From Lanius collurio (Eukaryota; Chordata; Aves; Passeriformes; Laniidae), in contig JACBWW010000045.1 in the NCBI GenBank assembly GCA_020086605.1, forward strand, positions 348,226 through 412,225: a stretch of DNA of 64,000 nt, read 5' to 3'. The notes beneath the pieces were generated by a model. It had not been told where the DNA came from. It made no database searches and saw nothing but the letters and a program-made list of their open reading frames with translations. Shown piece by piece: positions 9,974-22,700 of the stretch (positions are counted from its first letter, which is position 1; every line of letters begins with the position of its first letter). Position numbers and translations under genes: made by a program.

Positions 9974-10029
9974 GTCCTGATACAAGCAGCTCCAACAGGA
10001 AGTCCTGATACAAGCAGCTCCAACAGGAA
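9974..10029. repeat. Perfect 28-bp tandem duplication
   Basis: Units 9974-10001 and 10002-10029 are identical, each GTCCTGATACAAGCAGCTCC followed by AACAGGAA. It is a recent or conserved two-copy duplication in otherwise unique DNA. Confidence 0.95.
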
Positions 10030-11824
10030 TTGTACGTCTAAACTGGGTTCTGAAACCCCATCTTGGGGTCTGAGCACACTGCTCATCCCTCTCTTTACTT
10101 AGACCATCTGTTTCCAGCTCCTCCCAGCTGCTTGTGCATCCAGCCAGGGCAATCTGGCAGGGCAGTGTAAGCATTTCCACAAACACTGCCCATAGCGGAC
10201 TTGCTGTCGGGACACACAGATGCCAGTGCTGCCCTTTCAACAGGCTTCACAAGACAGCCATTTACACCAGCACAGCTCCCTAGCAGCCACCACCCACGTC
10301 TTTTCCACAGCACCAAAATAAACTCATTCATTAGAACATTCGACAGCACTTTCCCCACAGAGGAAGACGCATGAAGGCTTCTTCTGAAAGCAGCATTATT
10401 CAGTGCTCAAGCTGGTATTTGTTAGATGATGAGCAAGAAAAGGAGACATCAGTGTACAACAGTTCTCTTGAGCAGTGTGTGAGTTTATTCTGAATGTGGG
10501 TAACAACAAAGCAAAGTGAAGAGGTGCTTCTCTCAAACTACAGTGAGGCAGAAAACCCTACTTTCAATGGCTCCAGGACCCAGCAGATTCCAAAAAACTC
10601 ATCTGCTGGGTCACAAAAGCCTTGCAGCCCTGTCTTGGGGTGACTTGATATTGTATTCCCTATCACTGCTCTATGCCCAGCAACTAGTTTTATGCCTTTC
10701 TATGTTTTTAAACTGAGCCTGAGCAGAGAGAGAGAAAACTGAGCAAACTTCTCAAAGCAGTGCTTTTCAAGGACATATACACAGAGATAACACAGACAGA
10801 GATTACCACGTCTCTGGTTTTTTTTTCTCTCTCTTCAGCTGTGGCTGCTGTGGGGAGAGGAGAGCAGAGGAAGCACCCTGCTTGCTTATTCAGTCAGGTT
10901 AAATTCAGCTCTTTTCTCCAGACAGAGACAGAGGGTTGAACTTTGTTTCCCTGGAATTTCGGGTTTTCCTTTTCTGATCTGCTGGACTGTTTCACATCAG
11001 AACACATTGGGAGGACTTTCCATCAAGGACAGAGGCCCTGGCCCAGGGCCAGGGCCCAGCTCCAAGGAGGAGAGAGAGAGATCCACAGAAGGACTCTAAC
11101 ATTTTCCCAGGCTTTTCTCTCCACAGCAAGAGGTTTTATTATTTAGCATTATTATCCTCTTCCTGTGTGTTTGTTAAATAAATAATTTTTATCTCTTTCA
11201 CTTTCCTTTGAGGAAGAAGGTTCTTTTTTCCCCGAACCTGGTGGGGGAGAGGTGGTTTGTGACCTGCCTTCTCTCAGAGGATATATGTCTAAATTTGTCC
11301 TAATCAGCACAAGCCCACAGGCACTTCCCTCATCCACCCATGCTGATAAATGACCCAAGGCCAGCAAGACATCACAAACCATGGGAACAACTCCAGGAAC
11401 CCATTGGCCAACAGCATTTTTGCTGGAATAAGGCAAGCATTAAGCTTTTCTAAAAGGAGAGAAAAGAAAAAGAGAAGAAAAAAATACTTCATCCACTTCT
11501 GAAAACTAATATGGATATATTCACTATGCATATCCAAAAAGTGCTTTTCTGCTTTAGGAGATGTTGGCAAGGACATGACCTTTAATGCTGTCAGTTAAAG
11601 CAAGGGATGGATTTAGTGTCAGAGGACCGTGTCCTGTGGAAAGAAGTAATTACAGCAGAAACCCACCTCATGGGGATTTTTATCCAAGGAAAGGTTTTAA
11701 AATACAAACCAAAGGTGCTCCTGTTAAGTACAAGCCCTATAAAATATCTGGAGATTTTGCTCTGATCACCATAAGTTGTGTTCAGAATTAAGAAATAGTT
11801 TCACAGTTAAAAAAATCCCCAAAC
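10030..11824. other. Intronic DNA, nothing recognised
   Basis: Non-coding sequence with a purine-rich GAGAGAGAGAGA stretch near 11070-11082. No gene was recognised. Confidence 0.45.
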
Positions 11825-12974
11825 TGTTGGAGGTTAGGATTTTTCTTTTTTTTTTTTTTTTTTTTTTTCCCTCTCAGGGAATTTTCTCCCATCTGTTGCC
11901 TAAGAGATGATAACAACTGGCAGTTAAGAGAGACAAAAGAAGTGGCCAAGGTGGGGGGAAGGGTGCAACTGCACTCTGGTAGCTGAAGTAACAAGAGATT
12001 CTGGCCGGGAGATGAGGGGCTGGGCTCAGCTCCTGTCTCTCTCAGGATCGGAGGAAAGAGTCAATCTGCTGCTACCACGAGAGAATTCACTGCCACCACG
12101 GAGTCCAGCCCTTTACTGTTTTCTCCTATCATGAGTGAGGCTTTTGCTCATTAGAGCGGCCGTTGGACTGGGACCTTATTAACACCCGATCTGCCTGGAA
12201 AGAACCCTCACCATCTACTCAGGGGAAAAACCTGGGACTCCGACCCTCTCCCCCTATCCCGGAGGGTGCATCTCCCCGGCTTTGTGTGGCAGCTGCTACG
12301 GAAAAATCAGACTGCCGCTGCCCAGCCCTGCTGTTTTCTGCTGCTGCCTCTGGCTTTTTCACTACATTTTAACCCAATACCCCGTGCCCGCCCAACTCCC
12401 TGCTGGTCCTGCTAGGGCAGTGGAGTTTCCTGCCACATTTGGTTTGTCACCCCGGGAGTGCCCGCCTCTGCCGCTCCAGCAGCCATTAACCGCGGGGTCT
12501 CTGAGCTCGCGCCAGAGCGCCCCCTGCAGGGGAACCATCGCACCCACCCTGCCGGGCCGGGAGCCACCAGCACCCCTCCCCTGCCGGCTGTGAGCAGAAC
12601 TGCACCAAAGGGGAGATGGCTTACAGAGTGGGAAGAGACTATTGGGTTTTCTGGGTTTGTTTGGTTGGTTGGGTTTTTTTGTTGTTGTTGTTTTTTTTTT
12701 GTTTGTTTGGTTTTTTTTGTTTTGTTTTGTTTTTTTTTTTTTTGTTTTTTGTTTTTTTTTTTTTTTTTTAATTTGTTGTTTCTGCCATTGTTGTTGTTTG
12801 CCTTGTTATACATACTAGTAAAGATCTGTTGTTCCTTTTCCTATATCTTTGTCTGAAAGTCCCTTAATTTCAAAGTTATAATAATTAGGAGGGAAGGTCT
12901 TATTTTCCATTCCAAGAGAGGTTCCCACCTTCCTTGGCAGACACCTGTTTTTCAAACTAAGCCACAAACCAACA
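11825..12974 (+). mobile_element. Solo LTR, same family as 53494-54421
   Basis: It starts TGTTGGAGGTTAGGA and ends near CCACAAACCAACA. Blocks are shared in order with 53494-54421: GGAATTTTCTCCCAT; GAGCGCCCCCTGCAG with GGGGAACCATCGCACC; CGGGAGCCACCAGC; CTGCACCAAAGGGGA; TAGTAAAGA (poly-A-signal-like); TTAATTTCAAA followed by TTATAATAATT. No coding remnant lies inside, so it is a solo LTR. The extra length comes from a 23-base T run (11846-11868) and a T/G-rich tract (12657-12769). No clean target duplication was found. Confidence 0.75.
12657..12769. repeat. T-rich low-complexity tract with TTG/TTTG motifs
   Basis: Nearly pure T with interspersed G, including GTTGTTGTTG and GTTTGTTTGG. It is absent from the related LTR at 53494-54421, so it expanded within this copy. 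Confidence 0.9.
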
Positions 12975-15900
12975 GCCAAAATCAACCAGCAGTGACTCAT
13001 TAAATAGTTACTAATCAAAGTGAAGGAAAAAAAAAATCCTTATCTTCTAGGCATCAGTAAAGGGAGGTTTTGCAAGGTCATGTGATAAAACATTAACATT
13101 AAAATGAGACCTCAAAAACACACCAAGGAGAACCATTACAAAAAAAATCTGTGCATTCTTCCCTCCCTGAAAACATGCTTTTCACTGGGTTACAGACATC
13201 AGAAGTCAAGGCATTGGCTCAAATAGCTCATCTCTCCTCTCCATAAATCTCAGAGCAGAAATCAAATATTTGGGACATTCATAATTCAAGCTTCTTAAAA
13301 TTAAATTTTCTTAATAAGCTACACATCATGCACTTCTTCTAAAGGGCTTCTTCTTTGAAAGGTTTAATAAACCTTAAATAAATAAATAAAATATTGTACA
13401 TCAAGAAGTAATAAAGTTCAAATATTATAACCTTGAATTTAGTTTCCTGCACATGGTAATGAAGCTCCAGAGTATTGGAAATTCCTACTGCTGCAGAGAA
13501 AAAGAAATTGGGCAGACATAGTGAGTGCTATCCCTTAGTACAAATGAACATAAACCAGATGCAAGAATGCAAAGCCAGTATGTGTGGCCAGCTATAATTT
13601 TCTGTGATTAGAGACTAAAATGAAATGTAAAATAACATCCCAAAGTGTCAAATTGGTGAAAAAAGTCACGGCAACATAAAAAGAGGATTTTTGAAAATCT
13701 TACATCTTATAAAAATGATGAAAATGAAAACCAAACTCATCTTGGTATATTCAAATGGGTTTTCTCCTTAGCTTACCCTTCCACCCACTGCTGGATTTTT
13801 TTGAGAGGAGGCTTGGGGGGGTTTTTGAGGTGCAAGCATCCCCCTGCTCCCCTTGGGATAAGGTGCTGAGGTAGCACAGAACTCATAGCCCTGCAGTGCT
13901 CTTGGCTGGGGCTGCCTCCCACACTTGCCCTCAGTAGCATCCAAAAAACAAGGGATGATGCATGACTGAGTGTATTTCAGGCAGAAAACACTGCAACATG
14001 AGCCCTCACCCAAGAGCAGTAAAGCAATATACTACCAAGTAGAAAAAGATCTCCAGGAAAATAATCTGGGGCTAGAGTGTTCCTTCATTCAAACCCAAAT
14101 ATCCTAGCAGATGTTCCCACAGTGCTCTGGCTGAGGTCACCAGGAACAATGCCACACTCATACGAAATGACACAGCACCTGGTCTGCACATACAGCTTAA
14201 TGTTTTCCACAGAGAGCAAACCATATCCAAGGCCAGAAGTACCTGATGAGCTCAGAAGAGGAGGCAGGCTCACCCATGGGAAATGCTCAGTCCAAAAGGA
14301 ACAATGGAAATACAGGGATCAGTGTAACCTCCTCAAACCGGCAGACAGAGCATAGAGGCAGGTGAACATGTACACATGCAAATCCTCATTTTGTTTGTTC
14401 CCTCTGCAACCACAAACGTGCCCAGCAATGTGGGATGCTGATACCTTAACAATGCACAAAGTGTTATGGGGGCAAAGTTCCTCGCTGGGGAAACAGAAGA
14501 TGTATCACTGTGTGCCATCTCACTGTGCCATAATCAAAAATCCCCATGCACCTTTCACCTCACTGGATGAGAAGCCTGATGGTAAAGAAGGCTGCAAGGT
14601 TTGAAACAAGAATATTATTCTGCCCTAGGGTGTTGTAGGAAGGCTGGGAAACCAGCCTGGAAACATATCCTTACACTGAGCTCTCTCCCAGGGAGCTGCA
14701 TGGCTTCCTCCCTTCCTCTAAGAATAAGCAAGCTTTATCCTGAAAATAAGCAGGATTTGTCTTCCCCAGGAGGCTGTGAACAACTGCTTGGTCTAAAGAA
14801 CATTTCAACATCCTTAATTTCTAGCCAAAATGTGTTTCTGGGCAGCTCATTTCCACAGTAATACACTGTCCATAAGAATTCAGCTTCAGGTCTGGAGCCT
14901 TACTAGCAGATGCATCTTCATCTGCTTCCCTGCAGATAAACAGCTCTGCTGAGGAGGATCCAGACAACACATTAATCCTTCTAAAGTCACTTGCAATTTA
15001 AGGTCATTAAATAAGTTTAAAATTAACAAACTCCATGCAGAAAGCTGGTGTAGTGGGTTCCTAGAGACTGTCACATCTATCAGCACATCTATGCATCAGG
15101 CTGCTTCCCAACATGGTTCTTCATTACCCCAAGATCTAGAGAAAGCAGTCATCGAGCTCTGAAGTCAAAGGGAGGCAATATGGAAAGATGTGCTTGCTCT
15201 CTCATTCCCTTCCATTCCATGCACCCCCTCTGTAGGACAAGTGGTAGGGTATTGAAGCATCAGGACCTTCTGTCACTGATTTCTGACATTTCAGACACTT
15301 TCAAAGTATCTGCCTCTAAGACCCTGGTGAAGAGTCTAAGTGGAAGCTGCAAGTACAGAGAAGAAAATTCACTGTTTAGCATGATAAAACCAAACAAAGC
15401 AATGGAGACCACTTGTTCCATTTCAGAGAGGCAGAGGCAGCATTAGGCTAAAAGCTGCTCCTGGGCAGCAGTTGGCTGGGGTGGTGGGTCCCAAGGTAGA
15501 GGAGGAGTGTCCCTCTGCCTTGATTCAGATGGGCAGATGATGTCTCAAGATCTCACACGGAAGAAGCAGCAAAAAGCACAAGATTTCACCAACAAGGGTG
15601 GTTAGGAGGCAGGAAAGCACAGTACCAGGGGCCAAATACAGGCAGTATGAGCTCTCCTTGGTGTGCAACCCTGAAGCTCAGCCCTGCTGCTGGCAGCTGC
15701 TCCCCATGGGGTGTCACCTGTGCAGAGAGAGATTACCATGGTCCTAGGTGGGATGGGACATTCAGAAGTCAAAAGAAGAAGTCTCCTTAACTGAGAGAGG
15801 CTTAGGCTGACAATGGTAAGATGCAAAAAAGAATAATTAACCTATGATTAAATCTATTTGTCTTTTTTTAATTCAATTGCATAATTGAAACCCCAAGACA

Positions 15901-18900
15901 TGACTGTATGAGATGCTCAGCAGCACCCTGTGGGAGGGGGGAACCAGCAGAGTTGTAACCTGTAATTCAGGCTATTTACTACATAAAAAACAAGTTTTGC
16001 TCCCTTCAGACATAAAACTCACAGACTGCTTCCCACACACGCTGCAGCAAAAAAATCTGAGTCCTTACAAAAGCAAAAATGATAGGACACACAAGAACCT
16101 TCTGGCACTGCAGCCTGGACTGGGCAGAAGCACCAGCAGGTTTTGCTTCCCACAGGTTTGCTGGGGTCTCAGCCTGACCTGCAGCCAGCCTGCAGAGGAA
16201 ACCACCATGAAATTCCCCCAGGGAAAAAGGCAATAGGCCTCAAAGGTTTTACAACGAAGAAATAATGCCAGAAACATTGCTCCAGTCCAGTGCTTTCCAT
16301 GGAAAATGGAAGACTATTTTTTCCTCAGAGAGAAGACAATGAGTAAATACAGAGTGGTGGGGACAAAGATTTTAAATAGGATTTTTCGCTAATGAGTTGG
16401 TCTTTCAAATTTCAATTTTTCCACCTCTGCAGGAGCACTGTCCCACAGCCTCTCCTGGGAAACATCACATGTTGGTGTTTGCACAGCCCCTGGCAGGGTG
16501 AAAAATCAGATCCCAGCTGAGCTTCTGGCACATTACTTTTTATAAATACAAACTTTATCTGAAACTATAAATAACCCTAATTTAGAATTTTGTTTAAAAT
16601 AGAAAAATCTTGAAAGACTTTCTCCAGATTGTATTTTGCTTATAGATTTCCCCCCACAGCAATTTTGATGTCCCCTTAATGATTACTCTTTTTTCCATAC
16701 AATAGAAAGTATTCCTCAGCCCCCAGGAAATCTGTCTACACAGAAGGACAAAAAGAAAGGAAAATGCTTCATGGGCAAAAAAAGCAGAGCTCTACAGAAT
16801 CATTTTATATTCTCGAAGTCAAGAAGAATTTAAGCATTAACAAGCTACAAATGTTAGAGAAGTAATTTCACACACTTTTCTTTCCTCCAAATTAGGTTGT
16901 TATTCTTTAAAATAGAAGAATTAGCATTTTGCACTGTAAATTACTTCCACTTCTGTGCCATCCAGCCTCAACAAGCTGCACTGAAATTCACACACGCAAA
17001 AAACTACACTTTGCCATGAGCCTGAGTACACACAACCTCCTCCTTTCAAGCCCAATTCCTAGTAATTCCATGAGACTTTTAAAATTACATTCTGAGTGCA
17101 AAAATCCAGCAGCTTACTCCTGTCAGAAGGGCAATGGGGAAAATTATGTGTGTGCACCAACTTTCTGAATTAATTGAGGTCTGATGGCACATAGAGCAGT
17201 GCAGCATATCAGGAGAGTGGGGTGTGCGACCAATTAGCATTTCCCGGTTCCCCCAGGCATGGAGAGATGTGACAGTGTTTCCCTGCCATCCACGTGGCAC
17301 ATTGAACCCAGGGCTCCCTTAATTAAACACACTGCAAGGTAGGGGCAAGGATTTGGGGAGATTTTGACAGGAAAAGGAGACAGGAACCCAAAATATTGTG
17401 GTATTTCAGATTTACTTTCACTGCAACCTATACAAAATGTATCTCTAGTGGCACTAGTTGTTTATTATCATCATATATAAAGGAACTCTACATGAAAGAG
17501 CTATGCTTATGGAAGATAGGTTTAAGGTCAGGTATAATCCCATTCGGAGCTAACTAGAAGAGAACAGGCAGCAGTGTCCTCTTCTGCAGTGAGTATCTTG
17601 GGATCTACACTTCTTACAGGGCAAGGTGCTCCAGGTAGGGCAGAACTAAAAAATGACAGCATTTAAACAGAGAAAATACTTTAATGCTGGCACATCCCAC
17701 CTCTTGAGTCAAATGGGCATGGAACTTTTTTTCTATGAAAGCCTTGCATATTGAGCAAAATGTCCATTTCTTTACAAAAAAATATCCTAAAATCATCCTA
17801 TTTTACTCAACACATACCATCCTGGAATACTTTTAATTCATAAAGTGTCTCCTTCAACCTTTAAGATGCTCCTTTGCCACAGATACTTTCAGTGACAGCA
17901 CTGTACATTGCCTGTGAAAAATCAGAGTTGACTTCTACATTTTAAGTTTAACAGAAAATGCAATTTACAACTTCCATACTTTCAGATGAAAGAAATCTAG
18001 TTATCTTTTATGAAAGCAATTATTTAGGCTATCAGAAATAAAACAAAGCAGCAACATATTTGACAAGCTACATGCCCCCAAAAAGATGAAAAAAAGCAGG
18101 TAATGCCTTTTTTTCCACTAGCCTACATTAAACAGGAGCAATAGAAAAGGGAGGTAAAAATGCTCCCACCTTTTCAGGCATAAATCAAATTGACACATTC
18201 AATACCATCTACTTGAGGAATACACTTTAACTGACAAACAACTCAGGCTACGAGAGTGCCCTTCCCATCTCCCCAGTGTTCAGAAAGGCACATTAATTTG
18301 GGACCACAACCAAATGCCACGACATTCTGTATCAGGTAGCTTAGCAACTGTTTTTATTTCTAACAGCTTTTCTGAGAAAGAGGGGCAAGAGGAGGCTGAA
18401 GTAGCATGGAGGAAGCAAATGTCATGTTTCTTTCTGAGTAGCTGATGAGAAGGAATAAGGACACATGGTCATTACAGATGGGAAGGATGCGGTGCTCGTG
18501 GAGGGACTCTGCAGCCAGCTGGTGGCAATCCCAGACCACCTTTGCTGTTTCCTCATCCTCAAAGGCATGGAGAAATCTCACCACGTCTAGAGCACAGCCA
18601 AAGTAGAGCAAATGCATTATTTACTACCAGAAGCTTAGGGGGTGGGGGGAAGAAAAGATGCTCCGAGACTCCTTCCTTCCTGTAGCTCTCCAATTCTTTG
18701 GCCACATCAAAATTCTTCCTGCTTAATCTCTGCAGCCTGCTTGAGTAGGGAAGAAAAGCCTGACTAACAAAAGCCAGTGTGCCCAGGCCCAGCAAGGCTC
18801 TGCCTCCAGCACAGCAGCCCACAACCACCCAGTCTCACTTCCAAAGATATACATATTACCAGAGCACCTCACCTGAACAGCCTTAATAAAATACGGGGGG

Positions 18901-19574
18901 ATATTAACTAAGCTGTAAAAATCCATAAAAATTCTGCTTTACAAGAGATATTTACCTATGAATCAGCAGTTGGGTTAATTCATTATTCAGTAGGCTTGTT
19001 ATTTACAGTGTATTACAGCTTTGTAAATTATTTATATGTGCTTGTCTCTGTCTGTGCATGGCTTTCCCTTAAGAGACTAGAAATGTTTATTATCTCCCAC
19101 ACAGGGAGGTTGTTACAGTCAGAGGTAGGATATTAAAGCATCTGATGGTTCACTCTGGCATTCTTCTAACCTGCATTCTGTTGCGCTGTTGTGTATGGAA
19201 CGCAAACACACTGAGCACAGGGATCCCAGGGAAATCCACCCCACCATCTGGGAGGTTTCCACTCAAACCCAGCCTTTTTGCACCATGTAGGTAAGGATCC
19301 ATTCAGACAGCAGCTACCCCAGGGCCATAGCCAGCCGCAGCTCCAGGAGGAAAAGACTGAATTTCATTTCGTGTCAAAGTACAAATATCCACATCAAACT
19401 GGACTCCCAGCAGGAAACTTTTTTGCTGCTAATGGTAGGTTAGGTTTTAAAATCTGCTGCTTAATTGGCAAGCACGTGAATTTTATGTAGCAGATGCCAA
19501 GAAAACCATCGGAGGGACCCGATCTCCATCCTTCCAGATGGAGAGCTGGACCGTAGCTATGAAAAAGATGAGCT
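12975..19574. other. Intronic DNA, nothing recognised
   Basis: AT-rich, with an AATA-type microsatellite around 13374-13392. The frames in this span are short and resemble no known family. No repeats of a recognised family were seen. Confidence 0.4.
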
Positions 19575-19780
19575 ATTAGGAAAAAAATCTTTACTCAGAG
19601 GGTGGCACTGGTGAGGCACTGGAATGGGTTGCCAAGAGAAGTTATGGCTGCCCCATCCCTCAAAGTGTACATGGCCAGGTTGGGTGGAGCAATAAGCAAG
19701 GTGTCCCTGCCCAGGGCAGAGTGTTGGAATGAGATGATCTTTAAAATTCCTTCCAACCCAAACCATTCTATGATTCTATG
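19575..19780 (+). mobile_element. CR1 LINE 3' end
   Basis: The 3' untranslated end of an avian CR1 element in plus orientation. GGTGAGGCACTGGAATGGGT is followed by GCCCCATCCCTCAAAGTGTA, GGTGTCCCTGCCCAGGGCAG and TTCCTTCCAACCCAAACCAT. It ends in the diagnostic repeated octamer ATTCTATGATTCTATG at 19765-19780. It is 5'-truncated, as most CR1 copies are. Confidence 0.93.
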
Positions 19781-22700
19781 CAAAGTCATCAAACACAAGA
19801 GCTCCTCAGCATTCCTGCCCAGGGCCAGCTGTTTTGGGCACCCAGCATGAACCTGGGAACCAAGGTTCATTAACCCAAATAGTGTCAACAGGAGATCAGT
19901 GGATTTCTTTCATTCGTCCCAAAATCAGTTAGCCAGCCAGCTCCCACAGATACCAGCTGCAGAGGAGACTTCCCAGTCCTCATATAGGTGTAACAAACAG
20001 GGTTTGGCAGCCACATCCCTTGAAAAGTACTCCAGTGACTGCTCTGATCCCACCATTCCTTTCCTTAGTAAATTAAGAGAAAATAATGATTAAACATGCT
20101 TTTTTAAGGCATCTTACAAATTTAAGACTTTTCATCAATTAAAGAAAATGAAGCCCACATTCCTATATTAACGAGATTCCAACCCCCCTGCAAATGCAGC
20201 TTGGTGCCCATCCAAGATAAGCAGTTCATAGTAAACATGAGCCATGGCATTTGCCATTCCCAGCAAATACGAGCAGATGGACATGTGCTAAGCCACACAC
20301 TAGCCTGGAGTGTGCTTGCCTCTTCAGCAAGTGTAACAACAAATTTAGAGCAAGAATCCTAGCAACTGTAAACAGCATGTTTTAGTACTCCTATCCACTG
20401 ATAAACGGGAACTACTTAAAAACTATCAATCTAACCTGGGAAGCTGGAAAAAGATTGACTCCAAACATCTCTCTTCCCGGCTTGAATAGTGATGAGAGAC
20501 CTCAGAAGTAGAGTGAATGAGAAAAAAAAAAAGGGTGGATGAGCTTCAGAGCAAATAGAGGTACCAGAAAGGTACTGCTGAGGTAGAAAAGAACCAGGGA
20601 GGAGCAGCCGAAAGGCTTGACAGGGCAGAGCAGAGATACAAAGGGTGAGACAATGACACCTTGGGACATCTCTAATGCTGGAGTCAATCAGAGATCAAAT
20701 TTGCTCATACTGCAGGCAGACCAGGACGTGACAGCTCTAGAGAGGCATAGGAGCCCTTCCCCCTTGCAGACCTGGGGCAGGCTGTGACCAGCTTGCACAG
20801 AGCTGGCATGTGCTGTGGCAGCTTAGCAAGGTCTCACACCACCCCTTCTTGCAAAGTGCAGACATGAAGTGTGTTTACATTGATTAAATATTAGCAACAT
20901 TCCTATGTAAAGTCAGAATTAAATCATTAATCACATTACCAATTTTTTAAATACTATTGGCAACGTCTGGCCCAATTTATGTCAAGAAAAACAAAGAACT
21001 ACAGTCCTTCCACAACCACTGAAATTACAAAATTTCTGACCTCAAAGAAGTCTGTCACACAGATATTGTTTCTTTCTCCCAATCTACTGATCGTGAAAAC
21101 TTAATGAAACTGCTTATAGATAACTTTCTCCCTTTTGAATTAAGTGAATGGATTTCCCTCCCATATCAGAAACCACAAGAGCCCTGAGATGGCCCATCTT
21201 TCACTCTCACAGTCAGATTTCCTACCTTTAGGTCTTAAAGAACTTTGTTGTCTCCTTTTCCTTAGTAAATGCTCAAAATACAATTTATTCTTACATATTT
21301 TGATGATGCTATTTCTTCACTCATAACAGATTTTTCAAGAGAACCAAGATTTTTATTGACAGAAACTTGCTTTTCCTTCAGCTGCCTGAAAAGGGAATTT
21401 ACAAGAGATACTTCCAGTGGCTCAAAGCCTGCACTTACATCTGGGCAACAATTTTTCCAGTGGGTCTCCCACACAAAAGTAATGTCACTGCAAGATTAAG
21501 ACCAGAATTTGAAGCAACAATTTGCACTGGGGATCTACACAGCCTTTTTTTTTTTTTAACAAGAAAGTATTCTCAAACCACATCACAAATACATTTTGTA
21601 ATACTCTTTCAGCTGAAGATTTCAAATACTTTTATTCATTATTACCACCAGAAATGAGATTTCAAAGAGAAAACTTTTTAAAATTAGGTTTGGTGACAAA
21701 GTTTTACAGTAACCAAGCCACCAAACTGGACTAAAGAAGGTGACTTCTGCATGGAGCAGCTCAGCAGATCCACCCTGTAAGAAGGTACCACACTAGTCTC
21801 AGGCTTTTCAAATAACTTTATCCTCTCACACTTGAAAGTGGAGAGCTTAGTAGAGTTTTCTCTTATGAAGAAACAGTGAGACCTACTAATCCTCAGAATT
21901 TCAGAAGCATGGTACACAGGCCATCAGACCAGATTTTCACATTCTAAACGTCCTCATTAGAAGCACAGTACTAATGCAAAGGACAATATTTCTTGCATGC
22001 ATCTGATATGCTTTAGATAATTATAGCTCAGCACAGCTTTACAAATGCTATTTTTATGCACAGTAATTGAATTCCAGTTTCTTTTCAAAGAGAGTTTGAG
22101 ACAAAATCACAGGCAAAACAACAGTAATTAGTATATCAATAATGCTACAAATACTAATGCACACATATAAATCTTTGCAACTTATTATATGTATGTATGG
22201 ACACTGGATTTTCATGGACACTGGATTTTTTTCCTGGATAAAAAAGAGGAAACATCAAATCCAATGTAGCACAGCCTCACTTCCTCAGTGTATTTTATGG
22301 CTACCAGCCCATCAGAACCACTTAAATAAATATAAATGCAAACCCAAGATTCAAGGCTGTTGCCTTCATTTGTTGTGACTGAATCCAGTGGCTTAAATGG
22401 ATCAAGCCCAACACACCGAAGTCTTACACAAGTCCGTCCATCACTAGACTGTTGGTGCTATGCTTTGCTCCTCTTATCACTTTTAAGCAAAAGGGGTGAA
22501 ATCCTGTCTCTGGAGGAATCCATGAGATTTTAACCATCCTTTTATATATGCCCATTGCTCAAGGAAACTGGCAACCCAGCCTCAAGCCATGCACAGCTCC
22601 TAGCCAGTCCCTGGCAGGAAACCCCTCAGCCTTGCCACTGGGGAGGATAACTGAGTCCCTGTGGCAAGGAGATGGCTCAGCTAAAGGCATAGCTGGCCAG

